A DNA stretch of 18,004 nucleotides from the NCBI RefSeq assembly GCF_905209685.1, contig NZ_CAJLUB010000024.1:1-18004 (forward strand). The letters are read 5' to 3'. A program made the translations under genes and the position numbers. The notes beneath the pieces were generated by a model, which did no database searches, was not told the origin of the DNA, and saw only the letters and a program-made list of their open reading frames with translations. Below are positions 1 through 8,333 of this stretch, one piece after another. Each line of letters begins with the position of its first letter. Within the stretch, counting starts at the first letter, position 1. Source of the DNA: an uncultured Veillonella sp. (GTDB lineage Bacteria > Bacillota > Negativicutes > Veillonellales > Veillonellaceae).

Positions 1-3000
1 GCCAAAATACAACAGTTACAGAAGGTACTGATGGTACATATAAAACATATGCAGTAAATGTAGCGGGAGCAGGAGACTATCGATTGGTAGAAAACAGCGC
101 TGCAGCTGATAAAGCATACACTGTAACGGGCAATAAAGTTGATTTAACAGTACAAGATGCTAGTACGCCTGCAAATACAAAGACGGTAACGATTAAAGAT
201 ATTGCGTCTAAAACCGAGTTAGACTCTACAAAAACTGAACTCATCAACAAGGGTTTGAAATTTAACGCAGATAATAATGACGTTAAGACAAACAAACTTG
301 GTTCTACCGTAACTGTGTCTGGTGATGCGAATATCACTACAAAGATTACACAAACTGGTGATGACTCCACAATTGCGGTGGCTTTGAATAAAGACCTTAA
401 TGTTAAAACCGTGACTGCTACAGATACTGTGAAAGCTGGCACTACAACAGCGGGCAATCAAACGGCTACAGACAATAAAGGTGGCACTCAAACTGGCAAC
501 TTTGTAACAGGTCTAGATAATACAACTTGGAACATGGCTGACCCTGTGTTCGTGCCTGGTCGTGCAGCCACAGAAGACCAATTGAAAACTGTTAGTGATG
601 CAGTAAGAGCAGCAAATGCAGGCTCCAGTGACTATCGCTTGATTGGCGACCCAGCTAATACGACTGATGGTTCTTACAAGGTTACAAATAACCAAGTAGA
701 CCTTAAGGTAAAAGATGATAAATCTGGTACTACAAATACGGTAACTATTAAAGATATTGCGTCTAAAACTGAGTTCGACAAATTAAACGATCGCGCTGTT
801 AAATACGATGTAGATGGCTCTGGTAATGTAGATAAATCCAAAGTCACTTACGAAGGTCCTACATATAACAACACGAACAAATCTGGTGGTACTCACGTAA
901 CTAACGTGGCGTACGCAACAGGTAACGACGGTAGCGAAGCAGTTAACGTAGACTACTTAACTGACAAAATCAAAGACAGCTCCGATGCGTTGATTAACAA
1001 AGGCTTGAAATTCGATGCAAACGTTGGTGGCGTTCAAACTAATAAATTGGGCTCCACTGTGAAAGTTCAAGGCGAAGGCGCAGAAGCTGATGCTAACTAC
1101 AGCGGTAAAAACATCAAAACTTTCATTAAGCAAGATACAGCAGGTAACACAACAATCGACGTTAAGATGAACAAAAATCTTGAAGTTGAAACAGTGACTG
1201 CTACGGGTGCAAATGGTAAAGATGGTAAGATCGGTATTAATGGTAAAGACGGTGTTACTACAAATCTTTCCATTACTCGTGATGGCCAACCTGGTGTAGA
1301 TGGTGCGGCTGGTACAACTACAACTCGTATTGTTTATGAAAAACCAGATGGTACTAAAGAAGAGGTAGCTACGTTAAATGATGGCCTTAAATTCAAAGGC
1401 GACATGGGCGCTACATCTAATGTAAAACTCAACAAACAAGTGGATGTAAACGGTGGTGTTACAAACGCGGCTGACCTTGCAACAGGTAATAACATCGGTG
1501 TTACATCTGCAGCAGTTGATGCGGATGGCAATGCAAAACTTCAATTGCAATTGGCAAAAGATATTACAGGTCTTAAATCTGTGACTGCTACAGATACTGT
1601 GAAAGCTGGTACTGCGACAGTAGGTAAACAAACTGGTACTGATAACAAAGGTGGCACTCAAACTGGTAACTTTGTAACAGGTTTAGACAATACAAATTGG
1701 AATATGGCTGATCCTGTATTCGTACCTGGCCGTGCCGCAACAGAAGACCAATTGAAAACTGTCAGTGATGCGGTGAAAGCAGTGAGCGCTGGTGCATCTG
1801 ACTACCGCTTGATTGGTGATCCAACTAATACAACTGACGGTTCCTACAAGGTTACAAACAACCAAGTAGACTTAAAGGTTAAAGATGATAAATCTGGTAC
1901 TACAAATACTGTAACTATCAAAGATATTGCATCTAAAACTGAGCTCGATAAATTAGAAGACCGCGCAGTTAAGTATGATTTAGATGGTACAGGTAATGTA
2001 GATAAATCTAAAGTTACTTACGAAGGTCCTGCGTACAACAGCACTAATAAATCTGGTGGTACTCATGTAACTAACGTGGCGTACGCAACAGGCAACGATG
2101 GTAGCGAAGCAGTTAACGTAGACTACTTAACTGATAAAATTAAAGACAGCTCCGATGCGTTGATCAACAAAGGTCTTAAATTCGATGCTAACGTTGGTGG
2201 CGTTCAAACGAACAAATTAGGCTCCACTGTAGCTGTGAAAGGCGAAGGCACTGAAGCTGATGCTAACTACAGCGGCGAAAACATTAAGACTTTCATCGAT
2301 CAAGATGCTACTGGTAATACAACAATCAATGTTAAATTGAACAAAAACCTTGTAGCTGACTCCATCAAAGTTAACAAAGATGGTAGAGACGGTAAGGATG
2401 GCGTATCCATTACAGGTCCTACTGGCGTAGCTGGTCAAGACGGCAACAATGGTAAGGTAGGCATCACTGGTGCTGACGGCAAAGATGCTGTATCTATCTC
2501 CGGTAAAGACGGCGTAGGTCACATCGGTTTAACGGGCCCTGCTGGTACAAATGGCAAGGACGGAACAAATGGTATCGATATGTCCGTTAAGAATGGCTAT
2601 GACGATGCTGCTAAAGGCGTTAAGGGCGAAAAAGGTGTAGACGGTGTTGATGGTATTACACGCATTGTGTATACAGACAATACTGGTGAACACCAAGTAG
2701 CTACAATGGACGACGGCATGTTATACGGTGGTGACACTGGTACTGTAATCAAGAAAAAACTTAACAATCAAGTAAATGTTAAGGGTGGCATTACAGATCC
2801 AGCCAAATTTACAGCTGACGATAACATCGGTGTTGTATCTGATGGAACAGATACATTGAAAGTTCGCTTGGCAAAAGATCTTAAAGGTCTTAACACAGTA
2901 ACTGCTACTGAAACAGTTAAGGCTGGCGATGTTGTGATGGGTAAACAATCTGATGGCACACCTGCAGCCAATACTGGCAACTATGTAACAGGCCTAGATA

Positions 3001-6000
3001 ATAAAGATTGGGACGTAACAAATCCAACTGCTGTTAGTGGCCGTGCTGCTACAGAAGATCAGTTGAAAAAGGTTACAGAAGCTATCAATAATCAAAGCTC
3101 AAACTCCACAGATTATCGTTTGGTGCAAAACCAAACAGCTGGCTCTAATGGTAATTACACAGTAGATAACAATGGCGATGTGGCGTTGACTGTACAAGAT
3201 AAAAATCATCCAAACCAAACTGAAACAGTAACTATCAAGGACGTAGCATCTAAATCTAACCTAGATGAATTAGATGATCGCGCTGTTAAGTACGACTTGG
3301 ATCCTGCTACAAATACTGTAGATAAATCTAAGGTAACTTACGAAGGCCCTACTTACACTAATAAAACTGGTGGTACTCACGTAACTAACGTGGCGTACGC
3401 AACTGGCAACGACGGTAGCGAAGCAGTTAACGTAGATTACTTAACTGACAAAATCAAAGATAGCTCCGATGCGTTGATTAACAAAGGCCTTAAATTCGAT
3501 GCTAACGTTGGTGGTGTTCAAACTAACAAATTAGGCTCTACTGTAACTGTTAAAGGCGAAGGCAATGAAGCAGACGCTAAATACAGCGGTGAAAACATTA
3601 AGACTTTCATCAAACAAGATAATACAACTGGTAACACAACAATTGATATTAAATTGAACAAGAACCTTGTAGCCGATTCCATCAAAGTTAACAAAGATGG
3701 TAGAGATGGTAAAGATGGCGTATCCATTACTGGCCCTACTGGCGTAGCTGGTCAAGACGGCAATAATGGTAAGGTTGGTATCACAGGTGCTGACGGCAAA
3801 GATGCAGTTTCTATCTCCGGTAAAGACGGCGTAGGTCACATCGGTTTAACGGGCCCTGCTGGTACAAATGGCAAGGACGGAACAAATGGTATCGATATGT
3901 CCGTTAAGAATGGCTATGACGATGCTGCTAAAGGCGTTAAGGGCGAAAAAGGTGTAGACGGTGTTGATGGTATTACACGCATTGTGTATACAGACAATAC
4001 TGGTGAACACCAAGTAGCTACAATGGACGACGGCATGTTGTACGGTGGTGACGCTGGTAATGTGATCAAGAAAAAACTTAACAATCAAGTAAATGTTAAG
4101 GGTGGCATTACTGACGATACTAAATTGACTGCTGATGACAATATCGGCGTAGTTTCTGATGGTACAGATACGTTGAAAGTTCGCTTGGCAAAAGATCTTA
4201 AAGGTCTTAACACAGTAACAGCTGCTGAAACTGTAAAAGCAGGTACAGTGACTATGGGTAACCAAGAAGCAACTAAAGCAGATGGTACTAAAGAAACTGG
4301 TAACTATGTAACAGGCCTAGATAATAAAACTTGGGATGCTGACAACATCGTAACTGGTCGTGCTGCTACAGAGGATCAATTGAAAGATGCGTTGGCAAAC
4401 CAATCCAATGCAGGCCTTAAATTCGACGCTAACGTTGGTGGTACTAAGACTAATAAATTAGGCTCCACTGTAATTGTAAAAGGTGAAGGCAATGAAGCAG
4501 ACACTAACTACAGCGGCGAAAATATTAAAACTTTCATCGACCAAGATAATACAACTGGCACTACAACGATTAATGTTAAATTGAACAAAAACCTTGTAGC
4601 CGATTCCATTAAGGTCAATAAAGATGGTAGAGACGGTAAAGATGGCGTATCTATTACAGGTCCTACTGGCGTAGCTGGTCAAGATGGTAATAATGGTAAA
4701 GTGGGCATCACAGGTGCTGACGGCAAAGATGCAGTTTCCATCTCCGGTAAAGACGGTGTAGGTCACATCGGCTTAACGGGCCCTGCTGGTACAAATGGCA
4801 AGGACGGTTCCAATGGTATCGACATGTCTGTTAAGAATGGCTATGACGATGCAGCTAAAGGTGTTAAGGGCGAAAAAGGCGTTGACGGTATAGACGGAAT
4901 CACGCGTATCGTGTATACTGATAAGACTGGTGAGCACCAAGTAGCTACTATGGACGACGGCATGTTGTACGGTGGCGACAGTGGCACTGTAATCAAGAAA
5001 AAACTTAACAATCAAGTAAATGTTAAGGGTGGTATTACAGACGCAGCGAAACTTTCCAATGACGATAATATTGGGGTAGTAGCTGATGGCACTGATACAT
5101 TGATGCTTCGTCTTGCGAAAGACCTTAAAGGCCTAAATTCTGCTACTTTCAACAATGGTACAGATGGCAACACTGTTGTAAACGGTGGTGGCCTCACTAT
5201 TAATGATGCAGCAGGTAATCCATTGACGACCGTAAATAAAGACGGCGTTACAATTACTGATGGTCCATCTATGACTAAGGACGGTATCGACGCAGGTGAT
5301 AAGAAAATCACTAACGTAGCTGACGGCACAATCGGTGCAGGTAGTAAAGATGCTGTTAATGGCGGTCAATTACATACAGTGGTAGAAGACCTTAAAACTA
5401 AAGGTTTCGGTTTAACTGCTGAAGATGGCGCTTCTGTTAAGAAATCCCTTGGTGATACTGTAACTGTGAAAGGTGACGGTACGAACATTACTACATCTGT
5501 AGATAATGGTGCTGTGAAAGTAGCATTGGCTAGAGATCTTAATGTAGATACTGTTACAGCAAATACAGTGACTACAGGCGACACTAAGATGGATACAAAT
5601 GGCGTAACTATCAAAGACGGCGCCAATGAAGCGACTAAGTTGACTAAAGATGGCTTGCAAATCAACGATGGTGGTAACAAAGCGGTTACTATCGATAAAG
5701 ATGGTTTGACTATCGAAAACGGCCCTAAGGTAACAAAAGACGGCATTAATGCTGGTGATAAGAAAATCACTAATGTAGAAGATGGTACAATTGCTGCCGG
5801 CAGCAAAGACGCTGTAAATGGCGGTCAATTGCATACTGCAATGGAAGACATCAAGGCACAAGGCTTCGGTCTTAAAGCAGAGGATGGTCAATCTGTGAAG
5901 AAACCTCTTGGTGAAGTAATCGACCTCAAAGGCGACGGCAACATCAAGACTTCCGTAGATGGCACTGCGATTAAGATGTCCTTGAATGATACAATTACAC

Positions 6001-7199
6001 TTGGCACAGATCCAGCAAAACAAGTTAAAGTTGACGGATCTACTGGTACGATTACTGCGGGTAATGGCGCTAACCAAGTTACAATCGATGGCAGCACAGG
6101 TTCTGTTACAACAGGTAACACTGTGAAAGCTGGCGATGTAATCATGGGTAACCAAAACTCGGGTGGTCAAAACGGTAACTTTGTGACTGGTTTGGACAAT
6201 AAAACATGGAATCCTAATAACCCTGTAGCTGTTACAGGTCGCGCGGCAACAGAAGATCAATTAAAAGCTGTTAATGACGACTTTAACGAAAAAGCTAAAA
6301 ATGGTCGTGTATTCCAAGGTGACCAAGCTGGTAACGATGGTAAAGTTGTTCGCGGTTTAGGCGATACAATGAACCTAAAAGGTGGCGCTGATGTAAATCG
6401 TTTGAGTGACAACAACCTAGCTGTTGTGAAGAATGCTGCAGGCGATGGCTATGATATCAAGTTGGCTAAGGACCTCAACCTAAAAGACGGTTCTACTACG
6501 TATACAAAAACTGTACCAGGAACTAATACTACAATTCCTTATACAGTAGATACAAAAGTAGATGGTGGTGGCATCACAATTACTCCATCCATCAACGGTC
6601 AACCTGTACCAGGTCACACTGTAAGTCTTACAGAAAATGGCTTAAACAATGGTAATAATACGATTACTAATGTAGCGCCAGGCATCAATGGTACTGATGC
6701 GGTTAACGTTAACCAATTGCGCAATGCTATGCATAGTGTAGATGGTAAAATCGCTGATGTTGGTGCAGCTAGCGCAGCCATGGCAGGTCTTAAACCATTG
6801 CAATATGATCCATTAGAACCTACACAAGTGTTGGCGGCTGTTGGCAACTATAAAGGTAGTACTGCGGCTGCTATTGGTATTGCTCACTATACAAATGAAT
6901 CTACAATGCTTCATATGGGTGTTTCCTTAGGTGGTCATGATAATATGGTTAACGCTGGTGTATCTTATAAATTCGGTACATCTGACGCTAAAAAAGCAAT
7001 TCCAGCACGTTACAAAGCAGGCCCAATCAGCTCTGCCTATGTAATGCAAGATGAAGTGGCTGCATTGAAAGCTGAGAACTTACGCATGAAACAACGCGAT
7101 GAGGAATTATCTGCTAAGTACGAACAAGTACAACGAGATAATGAAGAGATGAAAGCTCAAATTGCAATGCTTATGAAACAAGCTGGGTTAACCAAATAA
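1..7199 (+). CDS. Giant trimeric autotransporter adhesin, 3' part (start outside window)
   Basis: The frame is open from the first complete codon (position 3) to TAA at 7197-7199, giving about 2398 residues; the signal peptide and head lie upstream. The product should be an outer-membrane homotrimer with a long fibrous stalk for adhesion or aggregation. Seen: five Trp-ring-like segments (pattern TGNxVTGLDNxxW ... GRAATEDQLK, near 492, 1662, 2973, 4300 and 6170), repeated DAVN(V/G)xxL necks, KG-like modules (GLKFDANVGG...TNKLGSTV) and glycine-rich blocks (DGKDG, GPTG, GPAG) in three nearly identical 150-residue copies. A YadA-type anchor lies at about 6762-6974, ending NAGVSYKF, followed by a 74-residue charged coiled-coil tail (6975-7196) that ordinary TAAs lack. 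No start-proximal regulation is visible. The secreted-protein gene at 7279 follows at 79 bp. Family call is firm; stalk-domain names are by eye. Confidence 0.96.
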   Translation, partial: QNTTVTEGTDGTYKTYAVNVAGAGDYRLVENSAAADKAYTVTGNKVDLTVQDASTPANTKTVTIKDIASKTELDSTKTELINKGLKFNADNNDVKTNKLGSTVTVSGDANITTKITQTGDDSTIAVALNKDLNVKTVTATDTVKAGTTTAGNQTATDNKGGTQTGNFVTGLDNTTWNMADPVFVPGRAATEDQLKTVSDAVRAANAGSSDYRLIGDPANTTDGSYKVTNNQVDLKVKDDKSGTTNTVTIKDIASKTEFDKLNDRAVKYDVDGSGNVDKSKVTYEGPTYNNTNKSGGTHVTNVAYATGNDGSEAVNVDYLTDKIKDSSDALINKGLKFDANVGGVQTNKLGSTVKVQGEGAEADANYSGKNIKTFIKQDTAGNTTIDVKMNKNLEVETVTATGANGKDGKIGINGKDGVTTNLSITRDGQPGVDGAAGTTTTRIVYEKPDGTKEEVATLNDGLKFKGDMGATSNVKLNKQVDVNGGVTNAADLATGNNIGVTSAAVDADGNAKLQLQLAKDITGLKSVTATDTVKAGTATVGKQTGTDNKGGTQTGNFVTGLDNTNWNMADPVFVPGRAATEDQLKTVSDAVKAVSAGASDYRLIGDPTNTTDGSYKVTNNQVDLKVKDDKSGTTNTVTIKDIASKTELDKLEDRAVKYDLDGTGNVDKSKVTYEGPAYNSTNKSGGTHVTNVAYATGNDGSEAVNVDYLTDKIKDSSDALINKGLKFDANVGGVQTNKLGSTVAVKGEGTEADANYSGENIKTFIDQDATGNTTINVKLNKNLVADSIKVNKDGRDGKDGVSITGPTGVAGQDGNNGKVGITGADGKDAVSISGKDGVGHIGLTGPAGTNGKDGTNGIDMSVKNGYDDAAKGVKGEKGVDGVDGITRIVYTDNTGEHQVATMDDGMLYGGDTGTVIKKKLNNQVNVKGGITDPAKFTADDNIGVVSDGTDTLKVRLAKDLKGLNTVTATETVKAGDVVMGKQSDGTPAANTGNYVTGLDNKDWDVTNPTAVSGRAATEDQLKKVTEAINNQSSNSTDYRLVQNQTAGSNGNYTVDNNGDVALTVQDKNHPNQTETVTIKDVASKSNLDELDDRAVKYDLDPATNTVDKSKVTYEGPTYTNKTGGTHVTNVAYATGNDGSEAVNVDYLTDKIKDSSDALINKGLKFDANVGGVQTNKLGSTVTVKGEGNEADAKYSGENIKTFIKQDNTTGNTTIDIKLNKNLVADSIKVNKDGRDGKDGVSITGPTGVAGQDGNNGKVGITGADGKDAVSISGKDGVGHIGLTGPAGTNGKDGTNGIDMSVKNGYDDAAKGVKGEKGVDGVDGITRIVYTDNTGEHQVATMDDGMLYGGDAGNVIKKKLNNQVNVKGGITDDTKLTADDNIGVVSDGTDTLKVRLAKDLKGLNTVTAAETVKAGTVTMGNQEATKADGTKETGNYVTGLDNKTWDADNIVTGRAATEDQLKDALANQSNAGLKFDANVGGTKTNKLGSTVIVKGEGNEADTNYSGENIKTFIDQDNTTGTTTINVKLNKNLVADSIKVNKDGRDGKDGVSITGPTGVAGQDGNNGKVGITGADGKDAVSISGKDGVGHIGLTGPAGTNGKDGSNGIDMSVKNGYDDAAKGVKGEKGVDGIDGITRIVYTDKTGEHQVATMDDGMLYGGDSGTVIKKKLNNQVNVKGGITDAAKLSNDDNIGVVADGTDTLMLRLAKDLKGLNSATFNNGTDGNTVVNGGGLTINDAAGNPLTTVNKDGVTITDGPSMTKDGIDAGDKKITNVADGTIGAGSKDAVNGGQLHTVVEDLKTKGFGLTAEDGASVKKSLGDTVTVKGDGTNITTSVDNGAVKVALARDLNVDTVTANTVTTGDTKMDTNGVTIKDGANEATKLTKDGLQINDGGNKAVTIDKDGLTIENGPKVTKDGINAGDKKITNVEDGTIAAGSKDAVNGGQLHTAMEDIKAQGFGLKAEDGQSVKKPLGEVIDLKGDGNIKTSVDGTAIKMSLNDTITLGTDPAKQVKVDGSTGTITAGNGANQVTIDGSTGSVTTGNTVKAGDVIMGNQNSGGQNGNFVTGLDNKTWNPNNPVAVTGRAATEDQLKAVNDDFNEKAKNGRVFQGDQAGNDGKVVRGLGDTMNLKGGADVNRLSDNNLAVVKNAAGDGYDIKLAKDLNLKDGSTTYTKTVPGTNTTIPYTVDTKVDGGGITITPSINGQPVPGHTVSLTENGLNNGNNTITNVAPGINGTDAVNVNQLRNAMHSVDGKIADVGAASAAMAGLKPLQYDPLEPTQVLAAVGNYKGSTAAAIGIAHYTNESTMLHMGVSLGGHDNMVNAGVSYKFGTSDAKKAIPARYKAGPISSAYVMQDEVAALKAENLRMKQRDEELSAKYEQVQRDNEEMKAQIAMLMKQAGLTK
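789..3545 (+). repeat. Three ~270-bp in-frame neck/stalk repeats (789-1061, 1959-2231, 3276-3545)
   Basis: Each copy encodes DRAVKYD, then VDKSKVTYEGP, then GGTHVTNVAYATGNDGSEA, the neck AVNVDYLTDKI, and GLKFDANVGG...TNKLGSTV. Two copies are 273 bp and the third 270 bp. A shorter version of the last module (without the neck) recurs near 4414 and in divergent form near 250. The DNA is strongly conserved across the neck, with mostly third-position changes. Confidence 0.9.
2349..5042 (+). repeat. Three 450-bp in-frame repeats in the TAA stalk (2349-2798, 3666-4115, 4593-5042)
   Basis: Each copy encodes 150 residues running from LVADSIKVNKDGRDGKDG to NQVNVKGGIT(D) and all three have the same length. 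Copies 1 and 2 are identical at every base over 2493-2722 versus 3810-4039 (230 bp, compared line by line), while copy 3 carries scattered, mostly silent differences. The block contains glycine-rich, loosely collagen-like segments followed by a TRIVYTD...EHQVATMDDGM module. Such copies can recombine and change stalk length. Confidence 0.93.
5265..5975 (+). repeat. Two copies of a neck-plus-stalk module near the C-terminal side of the large TAA
   Basis: Two in-frame segments, starting near 5265 and 5727, each encode a GP-x-(M/V)TKDGI(D/N)AGDKKITNV motif, then SKDAVNGGQLHT, then a KGFGL/QGFGL...EDG module and a VKGDG/LKGDG strand. They are more diverged from each other than the 450-bp repeats, so the duplication is probably older. 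KKITNV...DAVNGGQL is the usual neck pattern where a beta-structured stalk domain passes into a coiled coil. Confidence 0.8.
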
Positions 7200-7239
7200 T
7201 CATTCACTTGAGAGTGTATTGAGTATTTAAAACATAGGA

Positions 7240-7263
7240 AAGCCGCCCTGGGGAGGGCGGCTT
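7240..7263 (+). promoter_or_regulatory. GC-rich intercistronic hairpin just upstream of the secreted-protein gene
   Basis: A perfect 10-bp inverted repeat (AAGCCGCCCT / AGGGCGGCTT) with a GGGG loop sits between the TAA stop and the next gene, and ends six bases before the purine-rich ribosome binding site. There is no T-run after it, so it is not a standard intrinsic terminator. It could attenuate readthrough, protect the upstream mRNA from 3' decay, or affect translation of the downstream gene. The structure is certain on paper; the role is inferred. Confidence 0.7.
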
Positions 7264-7278
7264 CCAATGAGGGGACTT

Positions 7279-7848
7279 ATGAAACTAATTAAATTATTAC
7301 CAGTTATGGCAATTGCTTCTGTATGTGTTGCTGGCCAAGTACATGCGGCACAAGATCCTTTGATGATGCCTGAACAACCTGCGGCTCCTTTGACTGCAGA
7401 ACAACAAGACATCTCTCTTGCTGTTCCTAGTGAAGAGGTAAAAGCTGTAGTATCTGAATTGGCAGCATTCCAATTGGGGATGAGCAATGCTTTAATCCAA
7501 GACGACAATCGCGTAATGTCTGGTCAACAACGTTATACTAATAACGTGTTGTACTACATGAATGTTCGTCGTAGTTGGTACATTACAAGCCATCGCTATA
7601 AAAAAGACAGCTATGCTCGTATAGCATTAGATCGCTTGTACTTAGATTACAAAGAATTTTTCACAAACCACACAACTGTGTCTGACATGAACAAAGCTGA
7701 ATATGAAAACCAAATTTTGGCAATTCTTGAAAAGAATACAGCTAACATGTCTAATGATGAATTGCGTTTCTACATGAACGAAATGGTAATCTACAGCTTG
7801 CAACAAGCTATGCGCGATGGTAACAACCGCGTTAAACGCATCCGCTAA
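7279..7848 (+). CDS. Small secreted (periplasmic) protein of unknown function
   Basis: I do not recognise the family. The preferred start is ATG at 7279 (MKLIKLLPVM), four bases after AGGGG at 7270-7274; an in-frame ATG at 7267 would add four residues but leaves the start without a ribosome binding site. The 189-residue product has a clean signal peptide of about 23 residues ending VHA|AQ and no lipobox cysteine. Then come a proline-rich linker and a mostly helical, Tyr/Arg/Asn-rich body with YYMNVRRSWYITSHRYKKD in the middle and a basic C-terminus (RVKRIR). No membrane segment is visible after the signal peptide. It lies 79 bp after the large TAA on the same strand, with no promoter seen between them, so it is probably co-transcribed. 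An assembly or quality-control partner of the TAA is conceivable by analogy with other TAA operons, but this is context only. Confidence 0.85.
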   Translation: MKLIKLLPVMAIASVCVAGQVHAAQDPLMMPEQPAAPLTAEQQDISLAVPSEEVKAVVSELAAFQLGMSNALIQDDNRVMSGQQRYTNNVLYYMNVRRSWYITSHRYKKDSYARIALDRLYLDYKEFFTNHTTVSDMNKAEYENQILAILEKNTANMSNDELRFYMNEMVIYSLQQAMRDGNNRVKRIR

Positions 7849-7876
7849 TCGGTATAATTATAAATTTATACTTTTG

Positions 7877-7916
7877 AAAGAGGTAACGGTAAAAGCCGTT
7901 GCCTCTTTTAGTTTTT
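7877..7916 (+). terminator. Rho-independent terminator after the TAA/secreted-protein unit
   Basis: A 13-bp stem (AAAGAGGTAACGG at 7877-7889 against CCGTTGCCTCTTT at 7896-7908, one G-T wobble) is followed by a T-rich tail. It lies 29 bp after the stop of the secreted-protein gene. Confidence 0.9.
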
Positions 7917-7938
7917 ATGACTACATTATTTTAGGAAA

Positions 7939-7982
7939 ATGTGAGTTAAATCACATAATAGTGGCTTTAATAGTACTATACT
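7939..7982 (+). promoter_or_regulatory. CRP/FNR-family operator with class II promoter
   Basis: The perfect palindrome ATGTGAGTTAAATCACAT (7939-7956) matches the classical CRP pattern TGTGA-N6-TCACA. A good -10 hexamer TATACT lies at 7977-7982, which predicts a start near 7989 and puts the palindrome centre (7947.5) at -41.5, the class II activator position. The bases where a -35 would fall (CATAAT) do not resemble TTGACA, as expected for an activator-dependent promoter. CRP/FNR-type regulators with this half-site are widespread; which one acts here is unknown. Confidence 0.65.
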
Positions 7983-7988
7983 AATTCC

Positions 7989-8188
7989 ATGACCTTATAG
8001 CTGTTTATATATAGGTAAGCCCTTACATACTATACATAAATTTACATAATAGTATTCAAGTATATGCAATTACTCCTAGTTACAAAGCAATTACAATCCT
8101 TTTGGATACTATGTTCTCTCTCGCAAGCTATAGGTCGTACTAAAACAAATGGCCCCCGTAGGATTCATTCCTACGGGGGTTTGTTTTT
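7989..8188 (+). ncRNA. Candidate CRP/FNR-controlled small RNA (~200 nt)
   Basis: The predicted transcript runs from the class II promoter to the strong terminator at 8153-8188. No credible coding sequence lies inside: the ATG at 7989 meets TAG after three codons, and the frame from ATG 8064 has no ribosome binding site and reads through the terminator stem. The 3' half holds a pyrimidine-rich TTCTCTCTCGC stretch just before the terminator that could pair with AGAGAG-type purine tracts, such as those ahead of the genes at 9885 and 11631. Ends are inferred. Confidence 0.45.
8153..8188 (+). terminator. Strong Rho-independent terminator in the 7849-8333 gap
   Basis: A perfect 11-bp stem (CCCCCGTAGGA / TCCTACGGGGG) with loop TTCAT is followed by TTTGTTTTT. 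Flanking AAACAAA and TTTGTTT can extend the pairing and may let it work in both directions. It isolates the upstream transcript from the TAA at 8334 and is the 3' end of the candidate small RNA. Confidence 0.92.
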
Positions 8189-8233
8189 AATTGTATTGGC
8201 TAATCTGGCCTTTATGAATTATTATTTATGTTA

Positions 8234-8262
8234 TTTACATATTTTTTCGATAGCAGTATAAT
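8234..8262 (+). promoter_or_regulatory. Promoter of the compact TAA
   Basis: -35 TTTACA (8234-8239), a 17-bp spacer and a perfect -10 TATAAT (8257-8262) predict a start near 8269 and a leader of about 65 nt before the ATG at 8334. Confidence 0.75.
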
Positions 8263-8333
8263 TTAATCGTAGTAATCATGAGGGTAATATGAAGGGGAAG
8301 TGTTTTGTAGTATAACAAGGGAGGCGTATGATT

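Noticed and set aside
2373..4900. Collagen-like or phage tail-fibre protein
   Set aside because: The glycine-rich blocks are short and irregular, and the same frame carries necks, Trp-ring-like segments and a YadA anchor, so this is a TAA.
789..5042. Evenly repeated blocks that might suggest a CRISPR array
   Set aside because: The repeats are long (270-450 bp), in frame and coding for TAA stalk modules; there are no short repeats with unique spacers and no cas genes.
5412..6260. Long open frame on the minus strand (282 codons) inside the large TAA gene
   Set aside because: It is antisense to the repetitive TAA frame, Cys/Ser/Ile-rich without any recognisable domain, and the repeat-driven codon pattern of the sense gene explains many such shadows here.
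8064..8261. 65-codon plus-strand frame in the 7849-8333 gap
   Set aside because: No ribosome binding site precedes the ATG, the frame reads through the strong terminator stem at 8153-8188, and its end overlaps the promoter of the next gene.
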